Assembly (NCBI RefSeq): GCF_021462285.1
Contig: NZ_CP082787.1
Location: forward strand, 4,030,001-4,094,000
Length of the DNA: 64,000 bases
Origin: Serratia entomophila
GTDB lineage: Bacteria; Pseudomonadota; Gammaproteobacteria; Enterobacterales; Enterobacteriaceae
Direction: 5' to 3'
The first letter of the stretch is position 1. Each line of letters begins with the position of its first letter. The translations under genes were made by a program, and so were the position numbers. This document shows, in pieces, positions 16,967-25,788 of this stretch. The notes below the pieces were generated by a model that worked only from the letters and a program-made list of their open reading frames with translations, was not told the DNA's origin and did no database searches.

Positions 16967-18385
16967 TCACAGCGATAAAGTGAAGATGGCCGCGACGCCG
17001 TGCGGCTGGCGGTTGCGCAGGCTGATGCTTCCCCGGTGCAGCCGCGCCACTTCCTGCACGAAGTTCAGGCCCAGGCCGCTGCTTTTCGGCCGATCGGCGC
17101 GCGCCAGCGAGTAGAAACGTTCAAAGACTTTGTCGAGCGCGTAGTCGGGAATGCCGCTGCCGTCGTCGCAAACGTCGATCCGATAATGCTGCTCCCGCCG
17201 TTCGCCGCGCACCGCGATCGTCCCGCCCGGCGGCGTGAAATCGAGCGCATTCTCCAACAGGTTGTTCAATGCCTGGCTGATAAGCAGAGCGTCGCCGATC
17301 AGCGTCACCTCCGGCAGCTCCGCCAGCTGCAGCCGAACGCCGCGCTGCGCCGCCTGAGCCTCTTTGCCGGCCAGGCTCTGGCGCACCAGCCCGGCGATCG
17401 CCACCGGCGCCAGATCCAGCTCCGGCCGGCTTTCCAGCCGCGCCTGCACCAGCAGTTTATCCACCAGTTGCTGGATGCGCGCGCTCTGCTGTTCGATATT
17501 GGTCAGAAAACGCCGCGCGGTCTGCGGCGGCGGCAGTTCCTGCAGCAGCTCCGCCGCGCCGCGGATCGCCGCCAGCGGGCTTTTCAGTTCATGAGTGAGG
17601 GTATGCACGTACTGTTCGATATAGGCCTTGCCTTCCAGCTTCAGGCGCATGCTTTCCACCGCCTGTGCCAGCTGCGTCAGCTCGCGGCCGCCCACTTTGG
17701 GCAGCGGCGCGCGCTCCCCCTGCGCCACGCCGTCGGCATAGCGCACCAGGTGGCCAATCGAACGGCTGATCCACCAAACGAAACCCAGCCCAATCAGCAG
17801 CGCGATCCCCAGCAGCAGTGCCCCGGCCAACAAAATGCGCCGTTCGCTGCGTTTGATCACCGGCGCCATGGTGCTGTTGGGTTTGCCGACGCTGAGCACG
17901 CCGATGATTTTCCCCTGCGCCATCACCGGCGCGGCCACGTACATCACCGAGCTGTTTTCATCCTGCGGATCGCTGCGCGTGCTGCGTGCGCCGTATTGGC
18001 CGCGCAGCGTCAGGTGAACGTCATTCCAGCGCGAATAATCCCGGCCCAGCGCCTGGCCGGCGGAGTCGAAAATCACCGTGCCGCGCGCATCGGTGAGATA
18101 AACGTGGTATTCGCTGCGATCCTTGCGGATGCCGGCGATATTGGCGCCGATTGGCCGCTGGTTCAGCTGGCTAAACGCCTGCGCCAATTGGCCATGGGCC
18201 GCATCGCCGCGCTGCATGTCCTGCCGCGCAATCTGCGCCAGCAGGTTGGCAGTATCCACCAGCGTGCCTTCGGTGGCGCGCCGCACGCCGGGCTTTACTT
18301 CCTGCACAAAAATGCTCAGCACAAAGTAACCCGCCACCGCCACTATCAGGAAATACCCCAGCAGCAGACGCAGGCCGATCCTCAT
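16967..18385 (-). CDS. creC: Sensor histidine kinase CreC
   Basis: The 472-residue inner-membrane sensor kinase partners CreB. Membrane helices lie at about 8-28 and 184-206 and flank a periplasmic sensor domain. A HAMP linker follows. The phospho-acceptor His is in LTHELKSPLAAIRG and the ATP-binding motifs are NNLLENALDFTP, DDGSGIPD and SSGLGLNFV. The start overlaps the creB stop by four bases (ATGA). In E. coli the ligand is tied to growth phase and carbon source. Confidence 0.96.
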   Translation of the reverse strand: MRIGLRLLLGYFLIVAVAGYFVLSIFVQEVKPGVRRATEGTLVDTANLLAQIARQDMQRGDAAHGQLAQAFSQLNQRPIGANIAGIRKDRSEYHVYLTDARGTVIFDSAGQALGRDYSRWNDVHLTLRGQYGARSTRSDPQDENSSVMYVAAPVMAQGKIIGVLSVGKPNSTMAPVIKRSERRILLAGALLLGIALLIGLGFVWWISRSIGHLVRYADGVAQGERAPLPKVGGRELTQLAQAVESMRLKLEGKAYIEQYVHTLTHELKSPLAAIRGAAELLQELPPPQTARRFLTNIEQQSARIQQLVDKLLVQARLESRPELDLAPVAIAGLVRQSLAGKEAQAAQRGVRLQLAELPEVTLIGDALLISQALNNLLENALDFTPPGGTIAVRGERREQHYRIDVCDDGSGIPDYALDKVFERFYSLARADRPKSSGLGLNFVQEVARLHRGSISLRNRQPHGVAAIFTLSL

Positions 18386-19077
18386 GGCTGCCGGCTCACG
18401 CTGTAACCCAGCCCGCGGTGGGTGTGGATCGGCGGCTCGCCGGCGTCCACCGCGCGCAGCTTGGCGCGCAGCGTTTTGATATGGGTATCGACGGTGCGAT
18501 CCAGGCTTTCTTCCGCCTGCGCCCAGACGCTGTCCATCAGCTGCTGGCGTGAGAATACCCGCCCGGGCGCCAGCAGCAGGGTTTTCAACAGCAAGAATTC
18601 ATAGCGGGTCAGCGGCAATGGGCGTTGGTGGTAATAAATGGTCGCCGCCGCTTCATCCAGCGAAAAGGCGCCAAAGTGGTATAGCGCGGCCTGTTGCAGG
18701 CGCTGCTGCTTGTGCAGGCGGCGCAAAATGGTGCGCACCCGGGCGCTGACTTCGCGCGGTGAAAAGGGTTTGGCCACATAGTCATCGGCGCCGATCTCCA
18801 GCCCGATCAGCCGATCGAGCTCATCGCTGCGCGCGGTAAGGAATAAGACAGGCAGATCTTCCGCCTGCGCCAGCAGGCGGCGGCACAGTTCGAACCCGTT
18901 GATGTCCGGCAGGCCGACGTCGAGGATCGCCAGCGCCGGCGCGCCCTGCGCCAACGCCTGCAGCGCCGGCTCACCGCGTTCGAACCAGCGCACCTGAAAA
19001 CCTTCGCTCTCCAGGGTGTAAATCAGCGTATCGGCGATACTGGGCTCATCTTCCACCAGCCAGAGCGTGGGTTTCAT
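18382..19077 (-). CDS. creB: Response regulator CreB
   Basis: The 231-residue OmpR/PhoB-type regulator has a receiver domain with the acidic pair (VEDEP), phospho-acceptor D53 in AILDVGLPDING and Lys in YVAKPF. A winged-helix DNA-binding domain follows (VFSRQQLMDSVWA, DTHIKTLRAKL). It binds TTCAC direct repeats such as the one before creD. The start overlaps the ygfX stop by one base (TGATG), so creBC appear to be read from the sdhE-ygfX transcript. creA is not present here, unlike the E. coli creABCD locus. Confidence 0.96.
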   Translation of the reverse strand: MKPTLWLVEDEPSIADTLIYTLESEGFQVRWFERGEPALQALAQGAPALAILDVGLPDINGFELCRRLLAQAEDLPVLFLTARSDELDRLIGLEIGADDYVAKPFSPREVSARVRTILRRLHKQQRLQQAALYHFGAFSLDEAAATIYYHQRPLPLTRYEFLLLKTLLLAPGRVFSRQQLMDSVWAQAEESLDRTVDTHIKTLRAKLRAVDAGEPPIHTHRGLGYSVSRQP

Positions 19078-19499
19078 CAGGCGTCCTCGTCATCGCCGGC
19101 AGGCGGGTACAGCAGCAGCTGACGCAGATGCCGCCATTCTTCCTTGCTCATGCTGTCTGAAGCCAGCCACAAACGACGGCGTTTTTTACCCTCCATCGGC
19201 TGCAGCGTCAGCAACATGCCGTAGCCCGGCATCCAGGGCTTTTTCGCCAGCAGCCACTCGCGGCCGTGCCAGCTGAAGCGCCGATCCGCCAGCAGGCGCA
19301 ACTCGCCCTGCACCGCAGCGATGCGCTTCTGGCTACGGATGCATTGGAACACCACCAGCGTCAGCAGCACCAACCAGATAACCCAAAAGCCTTCCGGCCA
19401 GGGCGAAACCAGGATCAGGAGGATCAGCAGGCCATGCGTCAGCAGCGAGAATAACTGGGTGCGCCAGGAAACGCGGACGTCACATCGCCACTGGGCCAC
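19077..19499 (-). CDS. ygfX: YgfX (CptA) inner-membrane protein
   Basis: The 140-residue protein has two adjacent membrane helices (about 15-55: [31 protein letters not shown]) and a soluble C-terminal part. This is the layout of YgfX/CptA, proposed as a toxin acting on cell division proteins with SdhE as partner. In Serratia it is also reported as a membrane partner of SdhE. The gene overlaps sdhE by 20 bases upstream and creB by one base downstream. Confidence 0.9.
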   Translation of the reverse strand: MAQWRCDVRVSWRTQLFSLLTHGLLILLILVSPWPEGFWVIWLVLLTLVVFQCIRSQKRIAAVQGELRLLADRRFSWHGREWLLAKKPWMPGYGMLLTLQPMEGKKRRRLWLASDSMSKEEWRHLRQLLLYPPAGDDEDA

Positions 19500-19746
19500 G
19501 GTCTTTATTTCGCGTTTGGATCAGGGCCACCATTCTCTGCAGCTCGCTGTCCTGCGGCGCGCCGTGATTCATCAGCCAGTTGAACAGATCGGGATCGTCA
19601 CACTCCAGCAGGCGGATAAACAGCGCCTTGTCCGTGTCATTCAGCTGGTCGTATTCGTATTCGAAGAACGGCATGATGGAGATGTCCAGCTCGCGCATGC
19701 CGCGGCGGCAGGCCCAGTGAATACGTGCTTTGTTATTAATATCCAT
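19480..19746 (-). CDS. sdhE: Succinate dehydrogenase assembly factor SdhE (CptB)
   Basis: This 88-residue small helical protein has the signature RGMREL (residues about 15-20) of the SdhE/Sdh5 family. It promotes covalent FAD attachment to SdhA and FrdA. It heads the unit sdhE-ygfX-creB-creC, all overlapping. ygfZ, needed for Fe-S enzymes, is divergent on the other side of a 323-base gap. Confidence 0.95.
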   Translation of the reverse strand: MDINNKARIHWACRRGMRELDISIMPFFEYEYDQLNDTDKALFIRLLECDDPDLFNWLMNHGAPQDSELQRMVALIQTRNKDRGPVAM

Positions 19747-20069
19747 GTAGTTATGACTAACCTCTTTTCAGCGTGGCGGCGCCAGCGCAGGGTTCAAAGA
19801 CACAGTGTATGGCAACGCCGTCGCGATATAATTCCATCAGCCAGGGATCTGTCTGCAAGGGGTTACCCCTGGCCGCAAGGCTATAGAGTAACAATTTGAC
19901 ATACACGCCGGGAAGGACGTTCTCCGCGTAAAACGCAATAAAGCGCGAAATGTCAAAAAAAGCGCTGTAGAAGGCCGCGGCGTGAATAACAGTTTGCAAA
20001 GCCGGCCGCCTCTTTTACCATGGGGTCAACACACCTTCAGGTAAGCTAAACGTTAAGCAGGATCTTACT
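19747..20069. other. sdhE/ygfZ divergent intergenic region
   Basis: This 323-base gap must hold the promoters of sdhE (minus) and ygfZ (plus). An 80-codon minus frame (19757-19999) inside it shows no family resemblance and is not called. No clear operator is seen. Confidence 0.5.
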
Positions 20070-21062
20070 ATGGCGTATAAATTCCCATTCCCACCGCGTC
20101 AACCTTCCGCCTCCACCCATCTGCCCCTGACCCTGATCTCGCTGGAAGATTGGGCGCTGGTGACGCTGAACGGGCCGGACACGGTGAAATACCTTCAGGG
20201 CCAGGTGACGGCGGATATCGACGCGCTGGCGGCAGACCAGCACGTGCTGTGCGGCCATTGCGACGCCAAGGGCAAAATGTGGAGCAACCTGCGCCTGTTC
20301 CACCGCGGCGAGGGCTTCGCCTATCTGGAACGCCGCAGCGTGCTGGACAGCCAGTTGGCGGAAATCAAAAAGTACGCGGTGTTCTCCAAGATAACCATCG
20401 CCGCCGATAACGACGCGGTGCTGCTGGGCATCGCCGGTTTCCAGGCGCGCGCCGCGCTGGCGGGCATTTTCACCGCGCTGCCGGATGCCGAACACCCGGT
20501 GGTGCAGGACGGCGACACCACGCTGTTGCAGTTCGCCGAGCCGGCTGAGCGTTTCCTGCTGGTGACCACCGCCGCGGTGGCCGAACGGCTGGTGGCCAAA
20601 CTGCACGAACAGGCACAGCTGAACGACAGCGGCCAGTGGCTGGCGCTGGATATCGAATCCGGTTACCCGATTATCGACAGCGCCAACAGCGCGCAGCTGA
20701 TCCCGCAGGCCACCAACCTGCAGGCGCTGCAGGGCATCAGCTTCAGCAAGGGGTGTTACACCGGCCAGGAAATGGTGGCGCGCGCCAAATTCCGCGGCGC
20801 CAACAAACGCGCGCTGTACTGGCTGGAAGGCAAGGCCGGGCGAACGCCGCAGGCGGCTGAGGATCTGGAGCTGCAGCTGGGCGAGAACTGGCGCCGCACC
20901 GGCACGGTGCTGGCCGCCAGCCAACTGGCCGACGGCCGGCTGTGGGTGCAGGTGGTGATGAATAACGATCTGGCAGCCGACAGCAGGCTGCGGGTGCGCG
21001 ATGACGCCGCCAGCCATCTGGCGATCAAACCGCTGCCCTATTCGCTGGTGGAAGAAAAATAA
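20070..21062 (+). CDS. ygfZ: tRNA-modifying / Fe-S cluster maintenance protein YgfZ
   Basis: The 330-residue folate-binding protein is related to GcvT. The diagnostic motif KGCYTGQEM (about 227-235) contains the conserved Cys. YgfZ supports the activity of Fe-S enzymes such as MiaB and succinate dehydrogenase. Its nearness to sdhE is conserved in enterobacteria. A strong terminator follows. Confidence 0.96.
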   Translation: MAYKFPFPPRQPSASTHLPLTLISLEDWALVTLNGPDTVKYLQGQVTADIDALAADQHVLCGHCDAKGKMWSNLRLFHRGEGFAYLERRSVLDSQLAEIKKYAVFSKITIAADNDAVLLGIAGFQARAALAGIFTALPDAEHPVVQDGDTTLLQFAEPAERFLLVTTAAVAERLVAKLHEQAQLNDSGQWLALDIESGYPIIDSANSAQLIPQATNLQALQGISFSKGCYTGQEMVARAKFRGANKRALYWLEGKAGRTPQAAEDLELQLGENWRRTGTVLAASQLADGRLWVQVVMNNDLAADSRLRVRDDAASHLAIKPLPYSLVEEK

Positions 21063-21068
21063 TCCCCC

Positions 21069-21100
21069 GGCAGCAGGCGCGCCGCCTGCTGCCGTTTTTT
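21069..21100 (+). terminator. ygfZ terminator
   Basis: A perfect 11-bp stem, GGCAGCAGGCG with CGCCTGCTGCC, has a three-base loop followed by G and six T. Confidence 0.9.
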
Positions 21101-21596
21101 ACTCGTCCAATTCCCCATCGCGCTGCACCAGATAAATCAGCACCAAGATAATGGTGACGAAAAAGCGGAATGCGCTGGGCACGCCGTTCCATTGCTGCGA
21201 CATCCACATGCCGAACCACTCTCCGCCTATCGACATAAACCCGACCTGCCAGGTGAGGAACCCCAGGGTCAGGCCGGCGGTCGCCCATGTTTTACGTTGG
21301 TTGAACGCCCGCGCCGGCAGCTTTATCCCCCGCAGCAGGCGCAGGCCGCCAAGCCAGCACAGCAGCGCGGTCAGGCTTTCCAACGCGATGATCAGCAGAT
21401 AGCCGGCGTGGTGCAGCCAGGGCGACTGTATGGCGCGGTAGCCAATGGTGGCATCGGGGAAAATCGTGTCCATCATAAAGACGTGGCGCACAAAGGCGAA
21501 GTTGGCGCCGTAATCGGTGATGTTGCCGAAGGCTACCAGCGTGGCGAACAGCGCGATGGCGCAGACCAGCAGCGCCTTGGATAAGCGTATGATCAT
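21099..21596 (-). CDS. DUF2165 family membrane protein
   Basis: The 165-residue protein starts from the ATG at 21596 (AGGA nine bases upstream); the open frame runs further but lacks an RBS. Four membrane helices are visible (LLVCAIALFATLVAFG, GYLLIIALESLTALLCWLG, a third near 105-125 and a fourth near 140-160). Conserved-looking elements are FVRHVFMMDTIFP and WFGMWMSQQWNG, as in DUF2165 proteins. The function is unknown. It stands alone, convergent with ygfZ. Confidence 0.8.
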   Translation of the reverse strand: MIIRLSKALLVCAIALFATLVAFGNITDYGANFAFVRHVFMMDTIFPDATIGYRAIQSPWLHHAGYLLIIALESLTALLCWLGGLRLLRGIKLPARAFNQRKTWATAGLTLGFLTWQVGFMSIGGEWFGMWMSQQWNGVPSAFRFFVTIILVLIYLVQRDGELDE

Positions 21597-21676
21597 ATTG
21601 ATGAGTCCTGTAGAAATGACGCGAGTTGCGGGCTCAGGAATAAGAGAACGGGCCTGCTGGATACCCGAAAGAAGCA

Positions 21677-21707
21677 AGCGCTTCTTTTTTAAACGAAAAG
21701 AAGCGCT
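21677..21707. terminator. Hairpin downstream of trhA
   Basis: A perfect 12-bp inverted repeat, AGCGCTTCTTTT (21677-21688) with AAAAGAAGCGCT (21696-21707), lies between the trhA stop and the next minus-strand gene. It has no proper T-run after the stem on the minus strand. It is a probable transcript end or stabiliser. Confidence 0.45.
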
Positions 21708-21736
21708 GGTTCAATATGCGGCGGTGCGGAAAAGGG

Positions 21737-22411
21737 TCAGACGTACAGATAGATCGCCATAAAGTGGCAGACGCTGCCGCCGAGCACGAAACCGTGCCAA
21801 ATGGCGTGGCCGAAGCGGAAGCGTTTGGAGGCGTAGAAAATCACCCCGAGGGTATAGACCACTCCACCCACCGCCAGCAGGGTCACGCCGCCGATGTCCA
21901 GCCGCGTCGCCAGCTGATAAATCACGATCAGCGACAGCCAGCCCATGGTCAGATAGGTCACCAGCGACAACGCTTCAAAGCGGTGGGCAAAAGCCAGTTT
22001 GAACAACACCCCCAGCAGCGCCAGCCCCCAGATTACCGCCATCAGGCCCTTGGCCAGCGGCGAATTCAGCCCCACCAGCAAAAATGGCGTGTAAGTACCG
22101 GCAATCAAAAGGTATATAGCGCAGTGATCGAATTTTTTCAGCCAGTGCTTGGCTTTTTGGTGAGGGATGGCATGGTACAGCGTGGAAGCAAGATAAAGCA
22201 GGATCATGCTGCCGCCGTACAGGCTGTAGCTGGTGATGGCCGTCACGTCGGCACCGGTGTCCACCGCCTGCACCAGCAGCAGCACCAGGCCGACAATGCC
22301 GAACACCAGCCCGATGCCGTGGCTGATGCTGTTGGCTATTTCTTCCGCCCACGGATAGGCCGCGGCGGCAATTTTCTCGGTTCCGGTTTTCACTACGCCC
22401 GTTTCTCCCAT
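21737..22411 (-). CDS. trhA: TrhA, PAQR / hemolysin III family membrane protein
   Basis: The protein has 224 residues from the ATG at 22411; a TTG nine bases upstream is unlikely because the GGGG Shine-Dalgarno would abut it. It aligns closely with E. coli TrhA (YqfA). Seven membrane helices carry the PAQR metal-site motifs SxxxH ([16 protein letters not shown]) and a late HAIWH. E. coli TrhA is tied to membrane-energy and lipid homeostasis. It stands alone with a hairpin after it. Confidence 0.93.
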   Translation of the reverse strand: MGETGVVKTGTEKIAAAAYPWAEEIANSISHGIGLVFGIVGLVLLLVQAVDTGADVTAITSYSLYGGSMILLYLASTLYHAIPHQKAKHWLKKFDHCAIYLLIAGTYTPFLLVGLNSPLAKGLMAVIWGLALLGVLFKLAFAHRFEALSLVTYLTMGWLSLIVIYQLATRLDIGGVTLLAVGGVVYTLGVIFYASKRFRFGHAIWHGFVLGGSVCHFMAIYLYV

Positions 22412-22594
22412 AAAGCACAACCCCTCAAAACGCCCTGCATTGTTCGAAATTAACGCAAAGCAGCTTAACTGAGAATAATTCCAGTGTACACGTGTACGCT
22501 AAAATAAAACTGTGAACGCGTGTAACCATCGAAATCCCCTGCCCACTGGTCTACAATCGTCAGGCTTCAACCCATCTACTTCGAGGTTTACACC

Positions 22595-23203
22595 ATGTCA
22601 TCCGCTGTACCCGCGTTAGATTTCGGCTCCATGACCCAGGTCGTTCAGTTCCTGATGGAAATCGACAAGTTGAAAAGCGTGCAACGCCGCACCAAAGTGC
22701 TGGGCACCCAGCGCCAGGAAAACTCCGCCGAGCACAGCTGGCACTTCGCCGTCGCCGCGCTCAGCCTGGCGCCCTATGCCGGTGAAGGCGTGGACATCCA
22801 GCGGGTGATCCAGATGGCGCTGCTGCATGACATCGTGGAAATCGACGCCGGTGACGTGCTGGTTTACGATCTGGCGGCCCGCGCGGCGATCCACGATCAG
22901 GAAGTGGCGGCGGCGCGCCGGCTGTTCGGCATGTTGCCGGAAGCCCAACGCGAGTATTTCACCGCTTTATGGCAGGAATATGAAGACGCCGAGACCCCCG
23001 ACGCGCGCTTTGCGCTGGTGCTGGACCGCACCATGCCGATGCTGATGAACCTGCATAATGGCGGGCAAAGCTGGGTGGAAAACGGTATCAGCCTTGAGCA
23101 AGTGCTGGAACGCAATACCCTCATTGCCGACGTCCACCCCGAGCTGTGGCATCACCTGCTGCAGCACCTGCAGGACGCGCAGCGCAAAGGCTGGCTGAAG
23201 TAA
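22595..23203 (+). CDS. HD-domain phosphohydrolase (5'-nucleotidase-like)
   Basis: This 202-residue protein has the complete HD metal site: His in NSAEHSWHF, HD in MALLHDIVEIDAGD and the last Asp in LVLDRTMPML. It belongs with the HDDC2/YfbR-like nucleotidases that remove 5'-phosphates from deoxynucleotides, but the exact substrate cannot be read. It is a single gene, divergent from trhA, with a hairpin after the stop. Confidence 0.82.
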   Translation: MSSAVPALDFGSMTQVVQFLMEIDKLKSVQRRTKVLGTQRQENSAEHSWHFAVAALSLAPYAGEGVDIQRVIQMALLHDIVEIDAGDVLVYDLAARAAIHDQEVAAARRLFGMLPEAQREYFTALWQEYEDAETPDARFALVLDRTMPMLMNLHNGGQSWVENGISLEQVLERNTLIADVHPELWHHLLQHLQDAQRKGWLK

Positions 23204-23211
23204 TCGCCTCA

Positions 23212-23235
23212 GGCTGCAGCGCCACGGCTGCAGCC
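23212..23235. terminator. Bidirectional hairpin between HD gene and sugar operon
   Basis: A 9-bp stem, GGCTGCAGC with GCTGCAGCC, has a six-base loop followed by GCCTTTCCTTT. It lies between convergent transcripts. Confidence 0.55.
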
Positions 23236-23244
23236 GCCTTTCCT

Positions 23245-24174
23245 TTACGACACCGGCGCCCGTTGGCGTTCCAGCGCCTCCTTATAGCTCGGCATCGACG
23301 CCGCCGCCCCGGCGCGCTCCACGCACACCGCCGCATAGGCCGCCGCAAAGCGCGCCGCATCGCTTAGCGGCACGTTATTCGCCAGCTGCGCCGCCAATGC
23401 GCCGTTAAACGCGTCACCGGCGCCGGTGGTGTCTTTCGGCTGCGCCGGAAACGCCGGGATCGGCTCGCTGCGTTCGCCGTCGGAAAACAGCGCGCCCTGG
23501 GTGCCCAGCGTGACGATCAGCAGCCGGATGCCCTTGGCGTGCAACACCTGCGCCGCCCGGCGCGCCGAGGCCAGATCCCGCACCTGCACACCGGTCAGCA
23601 GCGTGCACTCGGTGGCGTTGGGGGTCAGCAGGTCAACCTGCGCCAGCAGGCTGTCCGGCACCGGTTGAAACGGCGCCGGGTTGAGGATGACGAAGGTGTT
23701 CGCCTCGCGGGCGATGGCCACCACCTGTTCGATCGCCGACAGGTTGTTCTCCAGCTGGGTCAGCAAAATGTCTGCGGCGGCGATCGCCGGCCGACATTGC
23801 CGCACCTCTTCGTCGCTGAACGTCAGGTTGGCGCCGGGATCGACGGCGATCATGTTTTCCGCATCCTCCCCCGCCACGTAAATCAGCGCGTTGCCGGTCG
23901 GGCACTCACCGGTGGAGAACAGCGTCACCGCGTCGAACCCGGCGCCGGCGAGGTGGCGCCGGGCGAAACTGCCAAAATCATCACGCCCCACCTTGCCGAT
24001 GTAATGCACCCGCGCCCCGGCGCGCAGCGCGGCGGTAGCCTGGTTGGCGCCCTTGCCGCCCGCGCCCATCATGCTGTTGCGGGCGATCAGCGATTCCCCG
24101 GGCTGCGGGAAACGCGCCATGCCGGCGACGATGTCCAGGTTGAACGAACCGAATACGCATACTTTGCCTTTCAT
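23245..24174 (-). CDS. PfkB-family sugar kinase (ribokinase-like)
   Basis: The protein has 309 residues from the ATG at 24174. Both PfkB signatures are visible: GGKGANQATAALRAGA (about 37-52) and DTTGAGDAFNGALAAQLA with the catalytic Asp. The general look is that of ribokinase. The start overlaps the stop of the ROK kinase by four bases, and it is the last gene of the sugar operon. A pentose or a C6-ketose such as allulose are possible substrates. With an epimerase for allulose-6-phosphate in the operon, a second kinase is notable. Confidence 0.85.
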   Translation of the reverse strand: MKGKVCVFGSFNLDIVAGMARFPQPGESLIARNSMMGAGGKGANQATAALRAGARVHYIGKVGRDDFGSFARRHLAGAGFDAVTLFSTGECPTGNALIYVAGEDAENMIAVDPGANLTFSDEEVRQCRPAIAAADILLTQLENNLSAIEQVVAIAREANTFVILNPAPFQPVPDSLLAQVDLLTPNATECTLLTGVQVRDLASARRAAQVLHAKGIRLLIVTLGTQGALFSDGERSEPIPAFPAQPKDTTGAGDAFNGALAAQLANNVPLSDAARFAAAYAAVCVERAGAAASMPSYKEALERQRAPVS

Positions 24175-25079
24175 TGTCTGTGCTCCCTGGTCGGTTGGAA
24201 GTGGCGTCGGGCTGCCAGGCAAGCGCCTTTGCAGCCGGTCTCATCGGTGATGCGACTGACGGATATTGCCAGCCCCTGCGCCGGCTGCGGGCCGCGCAGA
24301 TGACAGCGGATCTGTTGCTCCAGCCGCGCCAGTGGAAAACCGGCCATGGCGATCACCCCGCCACCGAGGATCAGCCGCTGCGGATCGAGAATGTTCATCT
24401 CGATGGCGATGGCCTGCGCCAGCCGCTCGACGAAATGCCGCAATTCAGGATGCTCGCCGTGGCGTTCAAACAGTTGGGCAAACGGCGTTGCTGCCGCGTT
24501 TTGCCGCGCCCAGCCGGTCAGCCAATGGCCGGAGGTCAGGCTTTCGACGCATCCCCGCTTGCCGCAGGGGCAAGCGCCCTGGTGGCCCGGCCAGGGGATG
24601 TGCCCCAGTTCGCCGGCGGCGCCGTGCGCGCCGTGATAAAAATCGCCGTCCAGCCACAGGCTGTTGCCCATGCCGGTGCCCAGATACAGCCCCACCGCCA
24701 CCTGCGGCAGCGCCGACAGCTGCTGCAGATCCCACCACAGCAGGTGATTGACGTCCTTGTCCATTCGCACCGGCACCCCCAGCAATTCAGCCAGCAACGC
24801 CGCCACCGGCCGGCCGTCCAGCGCCGGGATAAACGGCAGCGACAGCACCGCCGTGCGATCGCGGCTGAGGATCCCCGGCAATCCGAGCATCACCTGCGCC
24901 AGCGGGCGATCCTGCCGGCAGCCGGCGATCAGATCCCCCAGCGCCGCCAGGGGATCGCCGTGCTGCGCCCAGCCGGCGGTCGCCACCTTGCGGTAGCCGC
25001 TGAAATTGCCCGCATCATCCATCAACAGCAGGCGAGTATTGGTGCCGCCTACGTCAACGCCAAGAAAATGGTGCATCAT
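24171..25079 (-). CDS. ROK-family sugar kinase, allose kinase-like
   Basis: The protein has about 302 residues; two adjacent ATGs (25079, 25076) follow GGGGAAG and either could be used. It has the phosphate-1 motif FLGVDVGGTNTRLLLMD and the ROK zinc motif CPCGKRGCVES. The neighbourhood (epimerase AlsE directly upstream) and sequence style suggest an AlsK-like kinase acting on D-allose or a related sugar imported by the operon's transporter. Sugar specificity is inference. Confidence 0.82.
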   Translation of the reverse strand: MMHHFLGVDVGGTNTRLLLMDDAGNFSGYRKVATAGWAQHGDPLAALGDLIAGCRQDRPLAQVMLGLPGILSRDRTAVLSLPFIPALDGRPVAALLAELLGVPVRMDKDVNHLLWWDLQQLSALPQVAVGLYLGTGMGNSLWLDGDFYHGAHGAAGELGHIPWPGHQGACPCGKRGCVESLTSGHWLTGWARQNAAATPFAQLFERHGEHPELRHFVERLAQAIAIEMNILDPQRLILGGGVIAMAGFPLARLEQQIRCHLRGPQPAQGLAISVSRITDETGCKGACLAARRHFQPTREHRQ

Positions 25080-25089
25080 ACTTCCCCGC

Positions 25090-25761
25090 TCAGGCTGCCT
25101 GCCGCATTTGATCCAGCATTTTTTCCCACGCCGCCTCCAGATCCGCATCGAGGTTGAACAGCCCGGAACTGCCGACGATCAACACCTCGGCGCCGGCGCC
25201 CATCAGATCGCGATAGGTGCGCTGGTTGCAGGATCCGTCGATCTCGATCAGGTAGCCGTAGCCGTGCCGCCGCTTCAGATCGCTGAGCTGGCGGATCTTG
25301 TCCAGCATCTCTGGAATAAACGGTTGCCCGGCATAGCCCGGATCGACGGTCATCACGGTTACCTTGTCCAGCAGGTGGATATAGTGGCGAATAAACTCCA
25401 CCGGCGTCGCCGGGTTCAGCACCACCCCGACCTTTTTGCCCAGCGCGCGGATCTGATTGATCACCCGGAAAGCGTCGCGGTTGATGGTCTCGGCGTGCGG
25501 GCAGATAAAGTCAGCGCCGGCGCGGGCGATGGGTTCGATAAAATCGGTCGGGTTTTCCACCATCAGGTGCACGTCCAGCACCAGCGGAGTGTGCGGGCGG
25601 ATCTGTTCGATAAAAAACGGCGACAGGGTAATGTTCTTAACGTAGTGGCCGTCCATGATATCGATGTGCAGCATGTCGGCGCGGCGGTTCAGCACCGCCA
25701 GCTGCTGGCGGATATCCATCAGGTTCATGCACATCAGTGAGGGGGAAATCTGGTATTTCAT
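25090..25761 (-). CDS. alsE: D-allulose-6-phosphate 3-epimerase (AlsE-like)
   Basis: The protein has 223 residues from the ATG at 25761. This ribulose-phosphate-3-epimerase-family TIM barrel shows the metal and catalytic motifs MLHIDIMDGHYV, LDVHLMVENP, VDPGYAGQPFIP and EIDGSCNQ. It resembles E. coli AlsE more than Rpe (SPSLMCMNLMDI start), which converts allulose-6-phosphate to fructose-6-phosphate. It lies between the transporter and kinase genes and gives the best clue to the operon's substrate class. Confidence 0.85.
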   Translation of the reverse strand: MKYQISPSLMCMNLMDIRQQLAVLNRRADMLHIDIMDGHYVKNITLSPFFIEQIRPHTPLVLDVHLMVENPTDFIEPIARAGADFICPHAETINRDAFRVINQIRALGKKVGVVLNPATPVEFIRHYIHLLDKVTVMTVDPGYAGQPFIPEMLDKIRQLSDLKRRHGYGYLIEIDGSCNQRTYRDLMGAGAEVLIVGSSGLFNLDADLEAAWEKMLDQMRQAA

Positions 25762-25788
25762 TAGCGTTATCCTGCACAAAGGTAAAAG

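Noticed and set aside
19757-19999. 80-codon minus-strand frame in the sdhE-ygfZ gap
   Set aside because: No recognised family and no good ribosome site; it lies in the divergent promoter region.
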